Shown: in pieces, positions 1 through 7,835 of the stretch | Layout of the letters: each line of letters opens with the position of its first letter | Numbering within the stretch: position 1 is the stretch's first letter | Position numbers and translations under genes: made by a program | Notes under the pieces: generated by a model | What the model saw: only the letters and a program-made list of their open reading frames with translations | What the model was told of the DNA's origin: nothing | Databases searched by the model: none | Source of the DNA: Caryophanales bacterium UBA782 | GTDB taxonomy: Bacteria > Bacillota_I > Bacilli_A > RFN20 > CAG-826 | Length of the DNA stretch: 16,468 nucleotides | Assembly (NCBI GenBank): GCA_002296455.1 | Contig: DBJG01000067.1 | Location: 20,452 to 36,919 of the forward strand | Direction of reading: 5' to 3'

Positions 1-1
1 T

Positions 2-1390
2 ACGCTTACCATGTTCCGCATTTTCACTAAAAACATTGGTAAGAACCCCAATCGCTACAACCTTCAATTTGTCGCACCGACGAGTTCCTTCCGTGTTGCA
101 AATCGCGACATCGCCTTCTTCCAAACCGCTCACAATATTGCACAAAGTAGCGGTATCGCCATTTCGACAAGCTATGGAAATATTGTGATTACGGGGGACT
201 TCGTTGTCGAAAATAACGCCAATAAAAATTACCTACACGACCTTCAAGCCATCGCCCATATTAGCGAAAAGCCAACTCTCGTTCTCATGAATGAATCCGT
301 TTACGCTGGGAAAAGCGGCTACACCGCGCCAAATTACAAACTCACACGCCTTATTGAACGCAATGTGAAGGATGCAACCGGCCGTATTTTCGTCGCTTTG
401 TTCAATACGAACTTCTATAACATCGACGAAGTCATTTCTTTGGCGATTGCGTCTCGTAAAAAAATCATTCCTTATGACGAAGAGACGAAGCAATCTATTG
501 AAGCGATGCAAAGCTGCGGACAACTTATTATCCCACGAGAGAATTATGCTTCCGTTGATGATATCAATCGTCTTCGTGCCGTTGATATTCTTGTGCTTAT
601 GCTAGGAAGTGGAGCCAAGCTCTACAATAAAATTGCTCTTCTTGCCGCGAAAGAAAATGAAAATCGACAAGTTTCTCTTAACGAAACAGACACTTTTATT
701 TTCGCTTGCCCTTCTAACGACAACACCGAAATCGAAGCGACCGACGCTCTCGATGAATGCTATCGAACAGGCTGCAATGTCATCGGCATCAATAAGAAAC
801 AATTCTTGAAAATGCACGCAAGCGAAGAAGACCTCAAGATGATGATTTCCCTTTTCAAGCCGAAATATTACATTCCTATGAAAGGCTACTTCAAAGACCT
901 TTTGGACAATGCGGAAGTGGCTTTATCCATGGGTATCAATCTCAATCACAGCAACGTCTTCCTTTTGGAAAATGGCTTAAGCTGGCTTTATGACGAAAAA
1001 GGGGCCCATTTATTTGATGAAAAAATACCTCATGGGGATATCATGATTGACGGCATTGGCGTAGGGGATGTTCAAGCCGCTGTCATTGCAGACCGCCAAA
1101 AGCTCGCCGAAGGGGTAGTTGTTTTGTCGCTTGCCATCTCACGAAAAGAACGCCGTGTGATTGCAGGCCCGGACGTTCAGCTCAAGGGACTTACCACCAA
1201 TCGCGATAGCGAGATTGTGGCCCGTGAGCTCAGCCAAGTTTTCCTCAATAACGTGGAAAGCCATTTGGATGACCCTCATTTCGATTTGAACCTTGCTAAG
1301 CAAGACGCTTACGAAAAGTGTTTGCGTGCGATACGCCGCGAAACAGGCAAGGAACCGATGGTTCTCCCCCTTATTATCGAACTTGCTTAA
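2..1390 (+). CDS. RNase J family ribonuclease, degenerate (RNase J2-like), 5' end outside window
   Basis: The reading frame is open to the window edge and the first codons (T-L-T-M) already match the interior of RNase J proteins, so the ATG at base 11 is internal. About 100 N-terminal residues, including the HxHxDH metal motif, lie upstream and cannot be judged. Numbering from that ATG, the fold is recognisable: the AH-N-IAQSSG segment (H41) matches the NHSIPDS region, TGDF follows at 62-65, the beta-CASP part spans the middle, and the C-terminus ends PMVLPLIIELA as RNase J proteins do. Compared from memory with Bacillus J1/J2, several motifs are lost: SDSTNAERPG reads MNESVYAGKSG, TGSQGEP reads LGSGAKL, PIPGNE reads PSNDNTE, and PVHGEYR reads PMKGYFK, so a metal-ligand His is Lys291. 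His269 of the SGHGS motif is kept (KMHAS). RNase J2, also weak or inactive, has Asn at the PVHGEYR site. I infer a structural or RNA-binding partner of an active RNase J encoded elsewhere. Confidence 0.85.
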   Translation, partial: TLTMFRIFTKNIGKNPNRYNLQFVAPTSSFRVANRDIAFFQTAHNIAQSSGIAISTSYGNIVITGDFVVENNANKNYLHDLQAIAHISEKPTLVLMNESVYAGKSGYTAPNYKLTRLIERNVKDATGRIFVALFNTNFYNIDEVISLAIASRKKIIPYDEETKQSIEAMQSCGQLIIPRENYASVDDINRLRAVDILVLMLGSGAKLYNKIALLAAKENENRQVSLNETDTFIFACPSNDNTEIEATDALDECYRTGCNVIGINKKQFLKMHASEEDLKMMISLFKPKYYIPMKGYFKDLLDNAEVALSMGINLNHSNVFLLENGLSWLYDEKGAHLFDEKIPHGDIMIDGIGVGDVQAAVIADRQKLAEGVVVLSLAISRKERRVIAGPDVQLKGLTTNRDSEIVARELSQVFLNNVESHLDDPHFDLNLAKQDAYEKCLRAIRRETGKEPMVLPLIIELA

Positions 1391-1405
1391 TCGGATAAGC
1401 CGATT
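1389..1405 (+). terminator. Hairpin over the RNase J stop codon, weak terminator candidate
   Basis: AATCGG (1389-1394), 5-nt loop ATAAG, CCGATT (1400-1405). The left arm begins within the TAA stop (1388-1390). Only TTATAT follows, so a classic intrinsic terminator is doubtful; it could equally mark an mRNA 3' end or processing site. Confidence 0.4.
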
Positions 1406-1442
1406 TATATGAGCAAAATGAATCAGCGCGAATTGTTTCGCT

Positions 1443-1448
1443 TATAAT
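1443..1448 (+). promoter_or_regulatory. -10 hexamer of a putative leaderless ftsK promoter
   Basis: A consensus TATAAT ends 4 nt before ATG 1453 and 7 nt before ATG 1456. No Shine-Dalgarno is present upstream of either ATG. The -35 region (about 1420-1425, GAATCA) is poor. A 5-bp inverted repeat, GCGAA (1428-1432) and TTCGC (1437-1441), abuts the hexamer. Transcription would begin at or within the start codon. Confidence 0.45.
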
Positions 1449-1452
1449 TATC

Positions 1453-4400
1453 ATGATGGAGATACGCAAGGATTACAGTATCGGTGAAAAAAGCATTCGG
1501 AGAGCAATTGCTCTCTTTTTGGCACTTTTCGGAATGTTTTCATTGCTTTCTCCACTCACGAAACATCTTTTTATGCTAGGGCGCGGCTTGTTCTGGCTTG
1601 GGGGATTACCACTGATGTGGGTCGCTCTCCCTCTATTTATTGTTTTTTCGCTTATTACATTTCAAAAAGGTGTTTACCCTTCCTATGGACATCGCTTTAA
1701 TCTCGGTGCTCTTTTGACCCTACTCGGTATTTCTTCGATTTGGAGTTATGTTTCTTTTCAAAATAAAGCGGCTTTCTCCTTCCAAGAATTCGAAACTACT
1801 TTCGAAGCCGTAAAAAAGGCAAGCGATTATTTCTTCGCGAGTTCCATCGGGGGAGGAATCATCGGCTATTTCCTTTCATCTCTTTTTGGGGGTGGAGGCC
1901 CAGCACTTATTTATTTCCTTTCGATCTTACTTATTCTTGGTGGGCTCGTTCTTATCTTCTTCCCTCTTGAGAAAACGGTATACCGAAAAATTCGCATCCG
2001 TTTTTCGATTTATAAATCCAAACGCGCTTCCGAAAAAGAAGAGGAACGTCTCCATGAACTTGAGATGATGCGAAAAGAACGAGAAGAAGCCATCCGCCCG
2101 ATTGCTAGTGATACTGCCTCTCCCTTTTCCGCCCCTTCTTTGGACCGCCCTCAGCCGCCTCTTCCACAGCCAAGCGTCTCTTCGACGACAGACACGAATG
2201 TCGTTATGGCGAAACGGACTGAACTTTATCATCATGATAACGATATCGGTCCTTCTTCGCGTTCAATTCCCGACATTGTCACAACTTACACGGATGTTCC
2301 GAATTCCGCTTTATTAAGCGTTGGACTTCAAGAGGCTTGTTATGTTCCAGAAGCGGCGATTGTCACGCCAAAGGAAGCGCCTTCTAGAGCGGAAAGGACT
2401 GAAGAAGCTTCTCGCGAAAGAGCAAATCCCGCCCCCAAAAGTCATGCGAATTCGGCAATGGCTATGCCGACAAACGCTGCCTCTTCCCCATTCCTTATGG
2501 ATGAGCCGCTTAAAGAAGAAACACCCTCTTTTAAAAGTGAACCAATGCCAACGATTCCTCTGTTTATGGAAGAGGCTTCTTCTCTTCAGAAAGAGCAAAG
2601 CGCGCAAATTGCAGTTGAAACAAAGGAAGAAGGTTTTCCTTCAGTTCAGACTCAGACAGAGCCCGTAAGAGAAACCATGCAAGAAGTTATTTCCACGCCA
2701 GTTCTTCAACCAGCTGAAACACGGGTAGTGAAACCTGCGGATACGGAAGCGATTTCTCCAGCTGAGACAAAAGAACCCATCGTTCCTCAAAAGCCTATCA
2801 TTCCTCAAGAAACCATTCCTTCCGATAATGAAGAAAAGGCAAACGAAATTAAAAATGTTCAGCCTGAACTTTTTGAAGATGTCTTGCCTTCCAAGAAAGA
2901 AACGGTGGCTCCTTCTACACCTGAAACAAAGAGTGAGAAACCAGTTCAAGAAAGCGAGCCCGCTTCATCCAAAGCTTTTGATCCTCTTACCGGCGAAAAA
3001 TACGCGTCCCCTCTTCCAAATTACGTTTATCCAAGCGTCTCTTTGCTCAATGAGCCAAAAGCAAACAATGTTCTTGAAGCTCAGAAAGCAGAATGCGACC
3101 AAAGAATGGCGCGCATTAACGATATTTTGACGAGTTTTAAAAGCGGAGCCCGTGTCGTTGATTACACAATCGGTCCATCCGTCACTCGTTTCAATATCGA
3201 AACCGATAGCGGTGTCACTGTTTCTAGCGTCAACCGCTATATTCAAAACATCCAAGTCAAATTAAACGGTATTCCAACGCGTTTTGAAGAAGTTGTGCCT
3301 GGCCAAATGACTTCGGGCTTAGAAATCGCCAACGAATCTTCGCGCATGGTGACCATGAAAGAGATTTATGATTCGTTGCCACCACTGAGTGAAAAAACAA
3401 AGCTTTATATTCCTTTCGGGGAAGATATTTCTGGGAAATTCATCTCTGGCGATCTTTCCAAATTCCCACACATGCTTGTAAGCGGCGGGACGGGTTCAGG
3501 AAAATCGGTGTATATGCATAGCGTCATCATGTCACTTATTATGCGAAACCGACCAGAAGAATTGAAACTCGTGATGGTCGACCCGAAGCGCGTTGAAATG
3601 GGTTGCTATAACAATATTCCTCATCTTCTTTGTCCAATTGTGAAAGAAATGAGCCAAGCAAAAGTATGCATCGATAAGCTTTGTCACGAAATGGAACGAC
3701 GTTATAGCTTATTTGAAAAAGTCGGCGTTCGTGAAATTCGCGAATACAATGAAGAATACGCCGATAAGAAGCATCTTCGTCGCCTTCCCTTCATCGTTTG
3801 CATCATTGACGAATTCGCTGACCTTATGGATACGTTCAAAAACGTGGAAGAACCGGTTGTGAGAATTGCCCAAAAAGCACGTGCTGCTGGGATTCATTTG
3901 ATCATCGCTACCCAGCGTCCTACCGTTAATGTCGTAACGGGTAGACTCAAAGCTAATTTGAGTGTCCGTGTCGCATTATCGATGAATAGCGCGACCGATT
4001 CCGTAACGATTTTGAATCAAGCTGGCGCGGAAGAACTTGCGGGGCATGGCGATATGCTTGTGATTTGTTCTGAAGTGCTCCGCAATGGACTCATCCGTGC
4101 ACAAGGCGCGATGGTGGAAACTTCCGAAATTAAGAGAGTCACCGATTACATTCGTTCGCAAAGCGCACCACAATACGACCCGTTCTTCTTGGATTTGGTT
4201 GATCACGAAGCGGAGCAAAAAGCAGCAGAAGAAGCTGCGATTGCTGCAATGCCAACAAGGGCTGAACTCCGTCAAATGGCAGGCGATGAACTTTATGAAC
4301 AAGTCAAGGCAAAAGTTATGACTCAGGAATACGCAAGCCTTTCTCGAATTCAAAGGGAAAACGGAATCGGCTTTACTCGTGCAGGAAAACTTTTCTCACG

Positions 4401-4548
4401 TCTTCAGCAAGAAGGTATTGTTGCCCCTCAGCCTGAGACAAATTCCAGTTCCAAAGGGTGCAAGGTTCTCGTTCATGCCGCCCCTAGCAATGATGGTCTG
4501 CCCGCCGGTAGCACTGATAATAGCAACACAAGCGGAGGTGGCTTCTAA
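1453..4548 (+). CDS. ftsK: FtsK/SpoIIIE family DNA translocase
   Basis: Septum-anchored ATP-driven DNA pump that clears chromosomal DNA from the division site. The 1031-aa protein has hydrophobic membrane spans in residues about 17-170, then a charged, Pro/Glu/Ser-rich linker from about 185 to 520, then the RecA-like motor. Walker A is GGTGSGKS at 678-685 and Walker B ends IDE at 785-787, followed by the conserved ARAAGIHLIIATQRP segment. A winged-helix gamma domain, which reads chromosome polarity sequences, occupies about 933-995. The last 36 residues are an unusual Ser/Asn/Gly tail whose final codons encode SGGGF and at the same time form the Shine-Dalgarno of pulA. Start: ATG 1453 or 1456; neither has a Shine-Dalgarno, and a TATAAT lies immediately upstream. 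The TAA stop shares its last A with the ATG of pulA. ftsK versus spoIIIE cannot be settled from sequence alone; no sporulation gene is visible. Confidence 0.93.
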   Translation: MMEIRKDYSIGEKSIRRAIALFLALFGMFSLLSPLTKHLFMLGRGLFWLGGLPLMWVALPLFIVFSLITFQKGVYPSYGHRFNLGALLTLLGISSIWSYVSFQNKAAFSFQEFETTFEAVKKASDYFFASSIGGGIIGYFLSSLFGGGGPALIYFLSILLILGGLVLIFFPLEKTVYRKIRIRFSIYKSKRASEKEEERLHELEMMRKEREEAIRPIASDTASPFSAPSLDRPQPPLPQPSVSSTTDTNVVMAKRTELYHHDNDIGPSSRSIPDIVTTYTDVPNSALLSVGLQEACYVPEAAIVTPKEAPSRAERTEEASRERANPAPKSHANSAMAMPTNAASSPFLMDEPLKEETPSFKSEPMPTIPLFMEEASSLQKEQSAQIAVETKEEGFPSVQTQTEPVRETMQEVISTPVLQPAETRVVKPADTEAISPAETKEPIVPQKPIIPQETIPSDNEEKANEIKNVQPELFEDVLPSKKETVAPSTPETKSEKPVQESEPASSKAFDPLTGEKYASPLPNYVYPSVSLLNEPKANNVLEAQKAECDQRMARINDILTSFKSGARVVDYTIGPSVTRFNIETDSGVTVSSVNRYIQNIQVKLNGIPTRFEEVVPGQMTSGLEIANESSRMVTMKEIYDSLPPLSEKTKLYIPFGEDISGKFISGDLSKFPHMLVSGGTGSGKSVYMHSVIMSLIMRNRPEELKLVMVDPKRVEMGCYNNIPHLLCPIVKEMSQAKVCIDKLCHEMERRYSLFEKVGVREIREYNEEYADKKHLRRLPFIVCIIDEFADLMDTFKNVEEPVVRIAQKARAAGIHLIIATQRPTVNVVTGRLKANLSVRVALSMNSATDSVTILNQAGAEELAGHGDMLVICSEVLRNGLIRAQGAMVETSEIKRVTDYIRSQSAPQYDPFFLDLVDHEAEQKAAEEAAIAAMPTRAELRQMAGDELYEQVKAKVMTQEYASLSRIQRENGIGFTRAGKLFSRLQQEGIVAPQPETNSSSKGCKVLVHAAPSNDGLPAGSTDNSNTSGGGF
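4534..4540 (+). promoter_or_regulatory. Shine-Dalgarno for pulA inside the ftsK C-terminus
   Basis: GGAGGTG lies 7 nt before the pulA ATG (4548), within the Gly-Gly-Gly codons that end FtsK. It is the strongest ribosome-binding site in the window and makes translation of pulA likely even though the two genes overlap by one base. Confidence 0.75.
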
Positions 4549-6650
4549 TGAAGGATAGTTTTCTTTCTGCTCGTCTTGTTGCGCCAAACTTGATTCGGCT
4601 CGCTGTTTTTTCAAGTGTTTCCTCCGAAATTACGGAGGCGTATTTATTGATCGACGGTGAAAAGAAGTGGAAACTAGTTCCAAATCGCCAAGCTTCCTTA
4701 GGGGGGCAACTTATTCTCGATTATAAATTCGAGGAGCCAATCGCCCTCGGCCATAGTTATTTTTTATCGGTCCTTCCTTATGGGGTGATTCCTCTTGATG
4801 TGAGTGAAGCCCCAACATTTCCCTCTTTTGATGAAGAATATCAATATGATGGCGATGATTTAGGAGCCACCTATTCTCACGATAGAACTTCTTTTGCCTT
4901 ATGGGCTCCAATTAGCAGCGCCGTTACTATCGAGATCCAAAAGCCAAATGGAGAAATCGAGTTTCATCCATTGAAGCGTTGTGAAAAAGGTGTTTTTCGT
5001 CTTACTCTTGAGGGAGATTACGAGAAGGCTCAATACGTCTATCATCTTATCAGTAGCGAGACGTCCATTACCTCCATTGACCCTTACGCGAAATGCTCAT
5101 CGGCAAACGGAAAAACGAGTGTAGTCGCTGATTTAAAGCGCCTCAAAATGGACCTTCATCAAGACAAGCTTCCCGTCCTCAATAGCTATTGCGATGCGAT
5201 AATTTATGAAGGACATGTTCGCGATTTAACCATCGACCCGAGCACTAATATCGAGAAAAAAGGAACATTCCTTGGCTTGATTGAAAGAGGGAGAAAGACG
5301 CAAAAAGGGAATCCTGCCGGTTTCGATTATCTTTGCTCTTTGGGCTTTACCCATCTTCAATTGCAACCGCTTCAAGACTATGCGACTGTCGACGAACTTC
5401 ATCCTCAGACGCAATACAACTGGGGTTATGATCCATCGCAATATTTCGTCCCAGAAGGAAGCTATGCGAGCGTGCTAAATGATCCATATAGTCGCATTAT
5501 CGACTGTCAAAAAATGGTGAGCGAATTTCACAAAGAAGGGATTCGTATCGTTCTTGATGTCGTCTACAATCACGTTTACGAATATCAGTTTACTTCATTT
5601 GAAAAAATTGTCCCAAATTATTATTTCCGTCGCAAAAGCAATGGAAAAATGGCAAATACGAGTGGCTGTGGGAATGATTTGGCAAGTGAGCGTTTCATGG
5701 TGAAAAAGCTTATTGTCGACAGTGCGAAATGGTGGATTGATTATTATGGAATCGATGGGTTCCGTTTCGACTTAAGCGGAATTGTGACTGTAAAAACAAT
5801 TCAAGAAATCGTGGAATATGGCAAAAAGAAAAATCCGTATTTTATTGCTTATGGAGAAGGGTGGAATATGGGCGGAGAGGTCTTGCTTCCTCTAGCGACC
5901 ATGGATCATTACGCCTTACTGAGCGACTATGGCTTTTTCAATGACCGGTTCCGAGAATCCATTAAACGTTATGCAAGTGGCGACCTTTTCGCGACTAATG
6001 ATGCGAAGTTTACTATGGCAGGTTCTTCCATTGATTTTTGTGGGAATAAGAAAATGTTTCTAGACGCGCGGCAATCCGTCAATTATGTAGAATGTCATGA
6101 CAATGGCACCTATTTCGATTATCTTTCCAAGAAGCTGCCTTCTTCATCTTTGGAGGAAAAACTTCTGATGTGCCGGTTTGCCTTAGCGATGGTGCTCACG
6201 AGCTTTGGCATCGTTTTTCTTCATAGCGGAGAAGAAGTAGGGCAATCTAAATGGTTCAACGAAAACACATATAATGCGCCAGATTGGTATAATCGCCTTT
6301 CTTACAAACTCATTGATGAAAGAAGCAAAATGGTGGATTATGTCCGTTCCTTGATTGTTTTCCGTAAGAAAACCCGCTTCCTCCATAGTTTTGATGACCG
6401 TCTCATCGACCGATATCTAGATATCGGTAATGATGGTGACTTGATGATTTTCACAATCAGCGGCAAAGAGAATGCCTCTCCTTATGAAGAAATCCATTTT
6501 TTCTACAACCCAACTGCGATAGAATTAAGTCACGAATGTGCTAAAAAAGAAGTCACTTTGTTTGGCAAAAATGGCAAATTCGTCGTGACGACCGGTAAGA
6601 AGGTGATCGTGCCAGCGCACGAATTCATCGCTACCGCATTGCCGGAATAG
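4548..6650 (+). CDS. pulA: Type I pullulanase (GH13 debranching enzyme)
   Basis: Hydrolyses alpha-1,6 branch points in pullulan, glycogen- or starch-derived dextrins. There is no signal peptide, so the 700-aa enzyme should be cytoplasmic like Bacillus AmyX. An N-terminal beta domain (about 1-95) precedes a CBM48-like module (about 105-175) and the GH13 barrel. The type I pullulanase signature YNWGYDP is at 290-296. GH13 regions are intact: DVVYNH (337-342), GFRFD with nucleophile Asp408, YGEGWN with acid/base Glu437, and ECHDN with Asp518. The C-terminal beta domain ends at the stop. All catalytic residues are present, so the enzyme should be active. It overlaps ftsK by 1 nt, an odd functional pairing that probably reflects genome compaction. 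No other glycogen or maltodextrin gene is seen nearby. Confidence 0.93.
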   Translation: MKDSFLSARLVAPNLIRLAVFSSVSSEITEAYLLIDGEKKWKLVPNRQASLGGQLILDYKFEEPIALGHSYFLSVLPYGVIPLDVSEAPTFPSFDEEYQYDGDDLGATYSHDRTSFALWAPISSAVTIEIQKPNGEIEFHPLKRCEKGVFRLTLEGDYEKAQYVYHLISSETSITSIDPYAKCSSANGKTSVVADLKRLKMDLHQDKLPVLNSYCDAIIYEGHVRDLTIDPSTNIEKKGTFLGLIERGRKTQKGNPAGFDYLCSLGFTHLQLQPLQDYATVDELHPQTQYNWGYDPSQYFVPEGSYASVLNDPYSRIIDCQKMVSEFHKEGIRIVLDVVYNHVYEYQFTSFEKIVPNYYFRRKSNGKMANTSGCGNDLASERFMVKKLIVDSAKWWIDYYGIDGFRFDLSGIVTVKTIQEIVEYGKKKNPYFIAYGEGWNMGGEVLLPLATMDHYALLSDYGFFNDRFRESIKRYASGDLFATNDAKFTMAGSSIDFCGNKKMFLDARQSVNYVECHDNGTYFDYLSKKLPSSSLEEKLLMCRFALAMVLTSFGIVFLHSGEEVGQSKWFNENTYNAPDWYNRLSYKLIDERSKMVDYVRSLIVFRKKTRFLHSFDDRLIDRYLDIGNDGDLMIFTISGKENASPYEEIHFFYNPTAIELSHECAKKEVTLFGKNGKFVVTTGKKVIVPAHEFIATALPE

Positions 6651-6657
6651 GCGGCAA
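6639..6657 (+). terminator. Hairpin over the pulA stop codon, weak terminator candidate
   Basis: TTGCCG (6639-6644), 7-nt loop containing the TAG stop, CGGCAA (6652-6657): a perfect 6-bp stem. No T-tract follows (ATATAGACTG), so an intrinsic terminator is uncertain. Confidence 0.4.
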
Positions 6658-6699
6658 ATATAGACTGCGTTTCCATAGATCAAAAAAGGAGAAATCAAA

Positions 6700-6987
6700 A
6701 TGATTTCAAGTGTTTTTGTATCGGGACGAATTGGAAAGACTATCGACACCAATTTCCGCTATGTATTGATCGAAAGGCCTCTTGTCGATCAAAAGGGGAG
6801 ATTCATAGTCGATCAAATTCCTGTCCGTATGCCTTATTTCGCCTCTGAATCATGGATCAAAGAAAAAGAAGGGTCTTTTGTGGTTTTCAAAGGACGAATC
6901 GAACGCGATGAAAAACTGGGTCTTGTTATTGTCATCGAACATCGAGAAATCTATGGCCCTCAACTGAAACGAAAAAAGAGGGTATAA
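6700..6987 (+). CDS. Small OB-fold-like protein (SSB-related?)
   Basis: A 95-aa protein with a good ribosome-binding site (AAGGAG, 6686-6691, 8 nt before ATG). I do not recognise a named family. The pattern resembles a short single-stranded-DNA-binding OB fold: an opening strand with VSGRIGK, then YVLIERP, then D-x-IPVRMP, then EGSFVVFKGRIER, then a closing strand VIVIEHREIYGP, like the order of the core strands in SSB. It lacks the acidic C-terminal tail of SSB and ends instead in a basic KRKKRV, which suggests nucleic-acid contact. It lies 49 nt after pulA and 29 nt before plsC. Function unassigned. Confidence 0.65.
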   Translation: MISSVFVSGRIGKTIDTNFRYVLIERPLVDQKGRFIVDQIPVRMPYFASESWIKEKEGSFVVFKGRIERDEKLGLVIVIEHREIYGPQLKRKKRV

Positions 6988-7000
6988 AGTGGTGCGAAAG

Positions 7001-7009
7001 TGTTACAAT
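7001..7009 (+). promoter_or_regulatory. Extended -10 of a putative leaderless plsC promoter
   Basis: TGTTACAAT has the extended -10 form TG-n-TACAAT. The hexamer ends 7 nt before ATG 7017, so transcription would start at or one base before the start codon. No Shine-Dalgarno precedes the ATG and no convincing -35 is seen, which an extended -10 can tolerate. Confidence 0.5.
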
Positions 7010-7016
7010 CGTAGCC

Positions 7017-7826
7017 ATGTTCAAATATCTTCGTATCATATTGGAATGTGGATGGAAACTCTTATGGATTTACTTCCGTTACATTGTGCGCTACGCTCGT
7101 CATCCAGAGCGTTATCCCTTAGAAGTTCGCTATAAAAAAGTTCGGGAGCTTTTTACAATCGTCCTCGATCATTTTCACTTAGATTGGAAAATCAAAGGCC
7201 TTGATAACTTAAGAAAACTCGAAAAAGAGGGGAAGACATTCCTTCTTGTTCCAAATCACCTTAGCGACTTGGATGCAATTTGCATTTTGTATTGGTGTGA
7301 GCGACCGATTACTTTTGTCGCCAAAAAAGAAACGCTCAAATTTCCTTTCGTTGGCAAAACCATCAAAGCGATTGACGGCTATTTTTTGGACCGCAACGAT
7401 TTGCGTGATGGCGTAAGAATGATCCAAGACACTATCAAAAAACTCACAAGTGGGAAAACATCTGTTCTCATTTATCCTGAAGGAACGAGAAATCGTGAGC
7501 CAAATGGGCCACTTGCCTCTTTTCACCCTGGTTCATTAAAAAGCTTGTATCGCTCGGGGGTGCCCGTAATCGGCATCGCCCAATATGGTTCTCAAATGCC
7601 TTTACAAGCGAGCACAAATTATCATCGTTACCCTGTTCATGTCACGTTTTTTAAGCCGATAGAGAAAGAAGAATACGAAAAATATAACGCCGTGGAATTC
7701 GCGCCGATTCTTGAAACCATGATCGCGAAAGAAGTATACAATCAGCGCTTCCTCCTCGATTCCTATTTATTATTGGATGAAGAGCATGTGCCTTTAAAAG
7801 GGAAGAAGGCCGTTTCAATTCAGTGA
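7017..7826 (+). CDS. plsC: 1-acyl-sn-glycerol-3-phosphate acyltransferase (PlsC family)
   Basis: Transfers a fatty acyl chain to the sn-2 position of lysophosphatidic acid to give phosphatidic acid, the precursor of membrane phospholipids; acts at the inner face of the membrane. The 269-aa protein starts with an aromatic, hydrophobic stretch (about 4-25) likely to associate with the membrane. Acyltransferase block I is NHLSDLD, giving the catalytic H81-x4-D86 pair; block II is GYFLDR near 121-126; block III is YPEGTRNR with E155-G-T-R158; block IV follows around the GVPVIGIA segment. Length is typical. The ATG at 7017 has no Shine-Dalgarno but a -10-like element directly upstream. Its 3' end overlaps the oppositely transcribed phosphorylase gene by 7 nt. 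The exact acyl acceptor cannot be read from sequence. Confidence 0.88.
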   Translation: MFKYLRIILECGWKLLWIYFRYIVRYARHPERYPLEVRYKKVRELFTIVLDHFHLDWKIKGLDNLRKLEKEGKTFLLVPNHLSDLDAICILYWCERPITFVAKKETLKFPFVGKTIKAIDGYFLDRNDLRDGVRMIQDTIKKLTSGKTSVLIYPEGTRNREPNGPLASFHPGSLKSLYRSGVPVIGIAQYGSQMPLQASTNYHRYPVHVTFFKPIEKEEYEKYNAVEFAPILETMIAKEVYNQRFLLDSYLLLDEEHVPLKGKKAVSIQ

Positions 7827-7835
7827 CTCAATTGA
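7815..7835. repeat. Inverted repeat over two convergent stop codons
   Basis: TCAATT (7815-7820), 9-nt loop, AATTGA (7830-7835), extendable by a wobble and an A-T pair. The loop and arm hold the plsC TGA (7824-7826) and the complement of the phosphorylase TGA (7820-7822). No T-tract on either side; a bidirectional 3'-end structure is possible but unproven. Confidence 0.4.

Noticed and set aside
11..13. ATG at base 11 as the start of the RNase J-like gene
   Set aside because: The frame is open to the window edge and the residues before and after it match the interior of RNase J, so the gene is truncated by the window.
3976..4353. 125-codon minus-strand open frame inside ftsK
   Set aside because: It lies wholly within the conserved FtsK motor, has no ribosome-binding site and no recognisable protein features.
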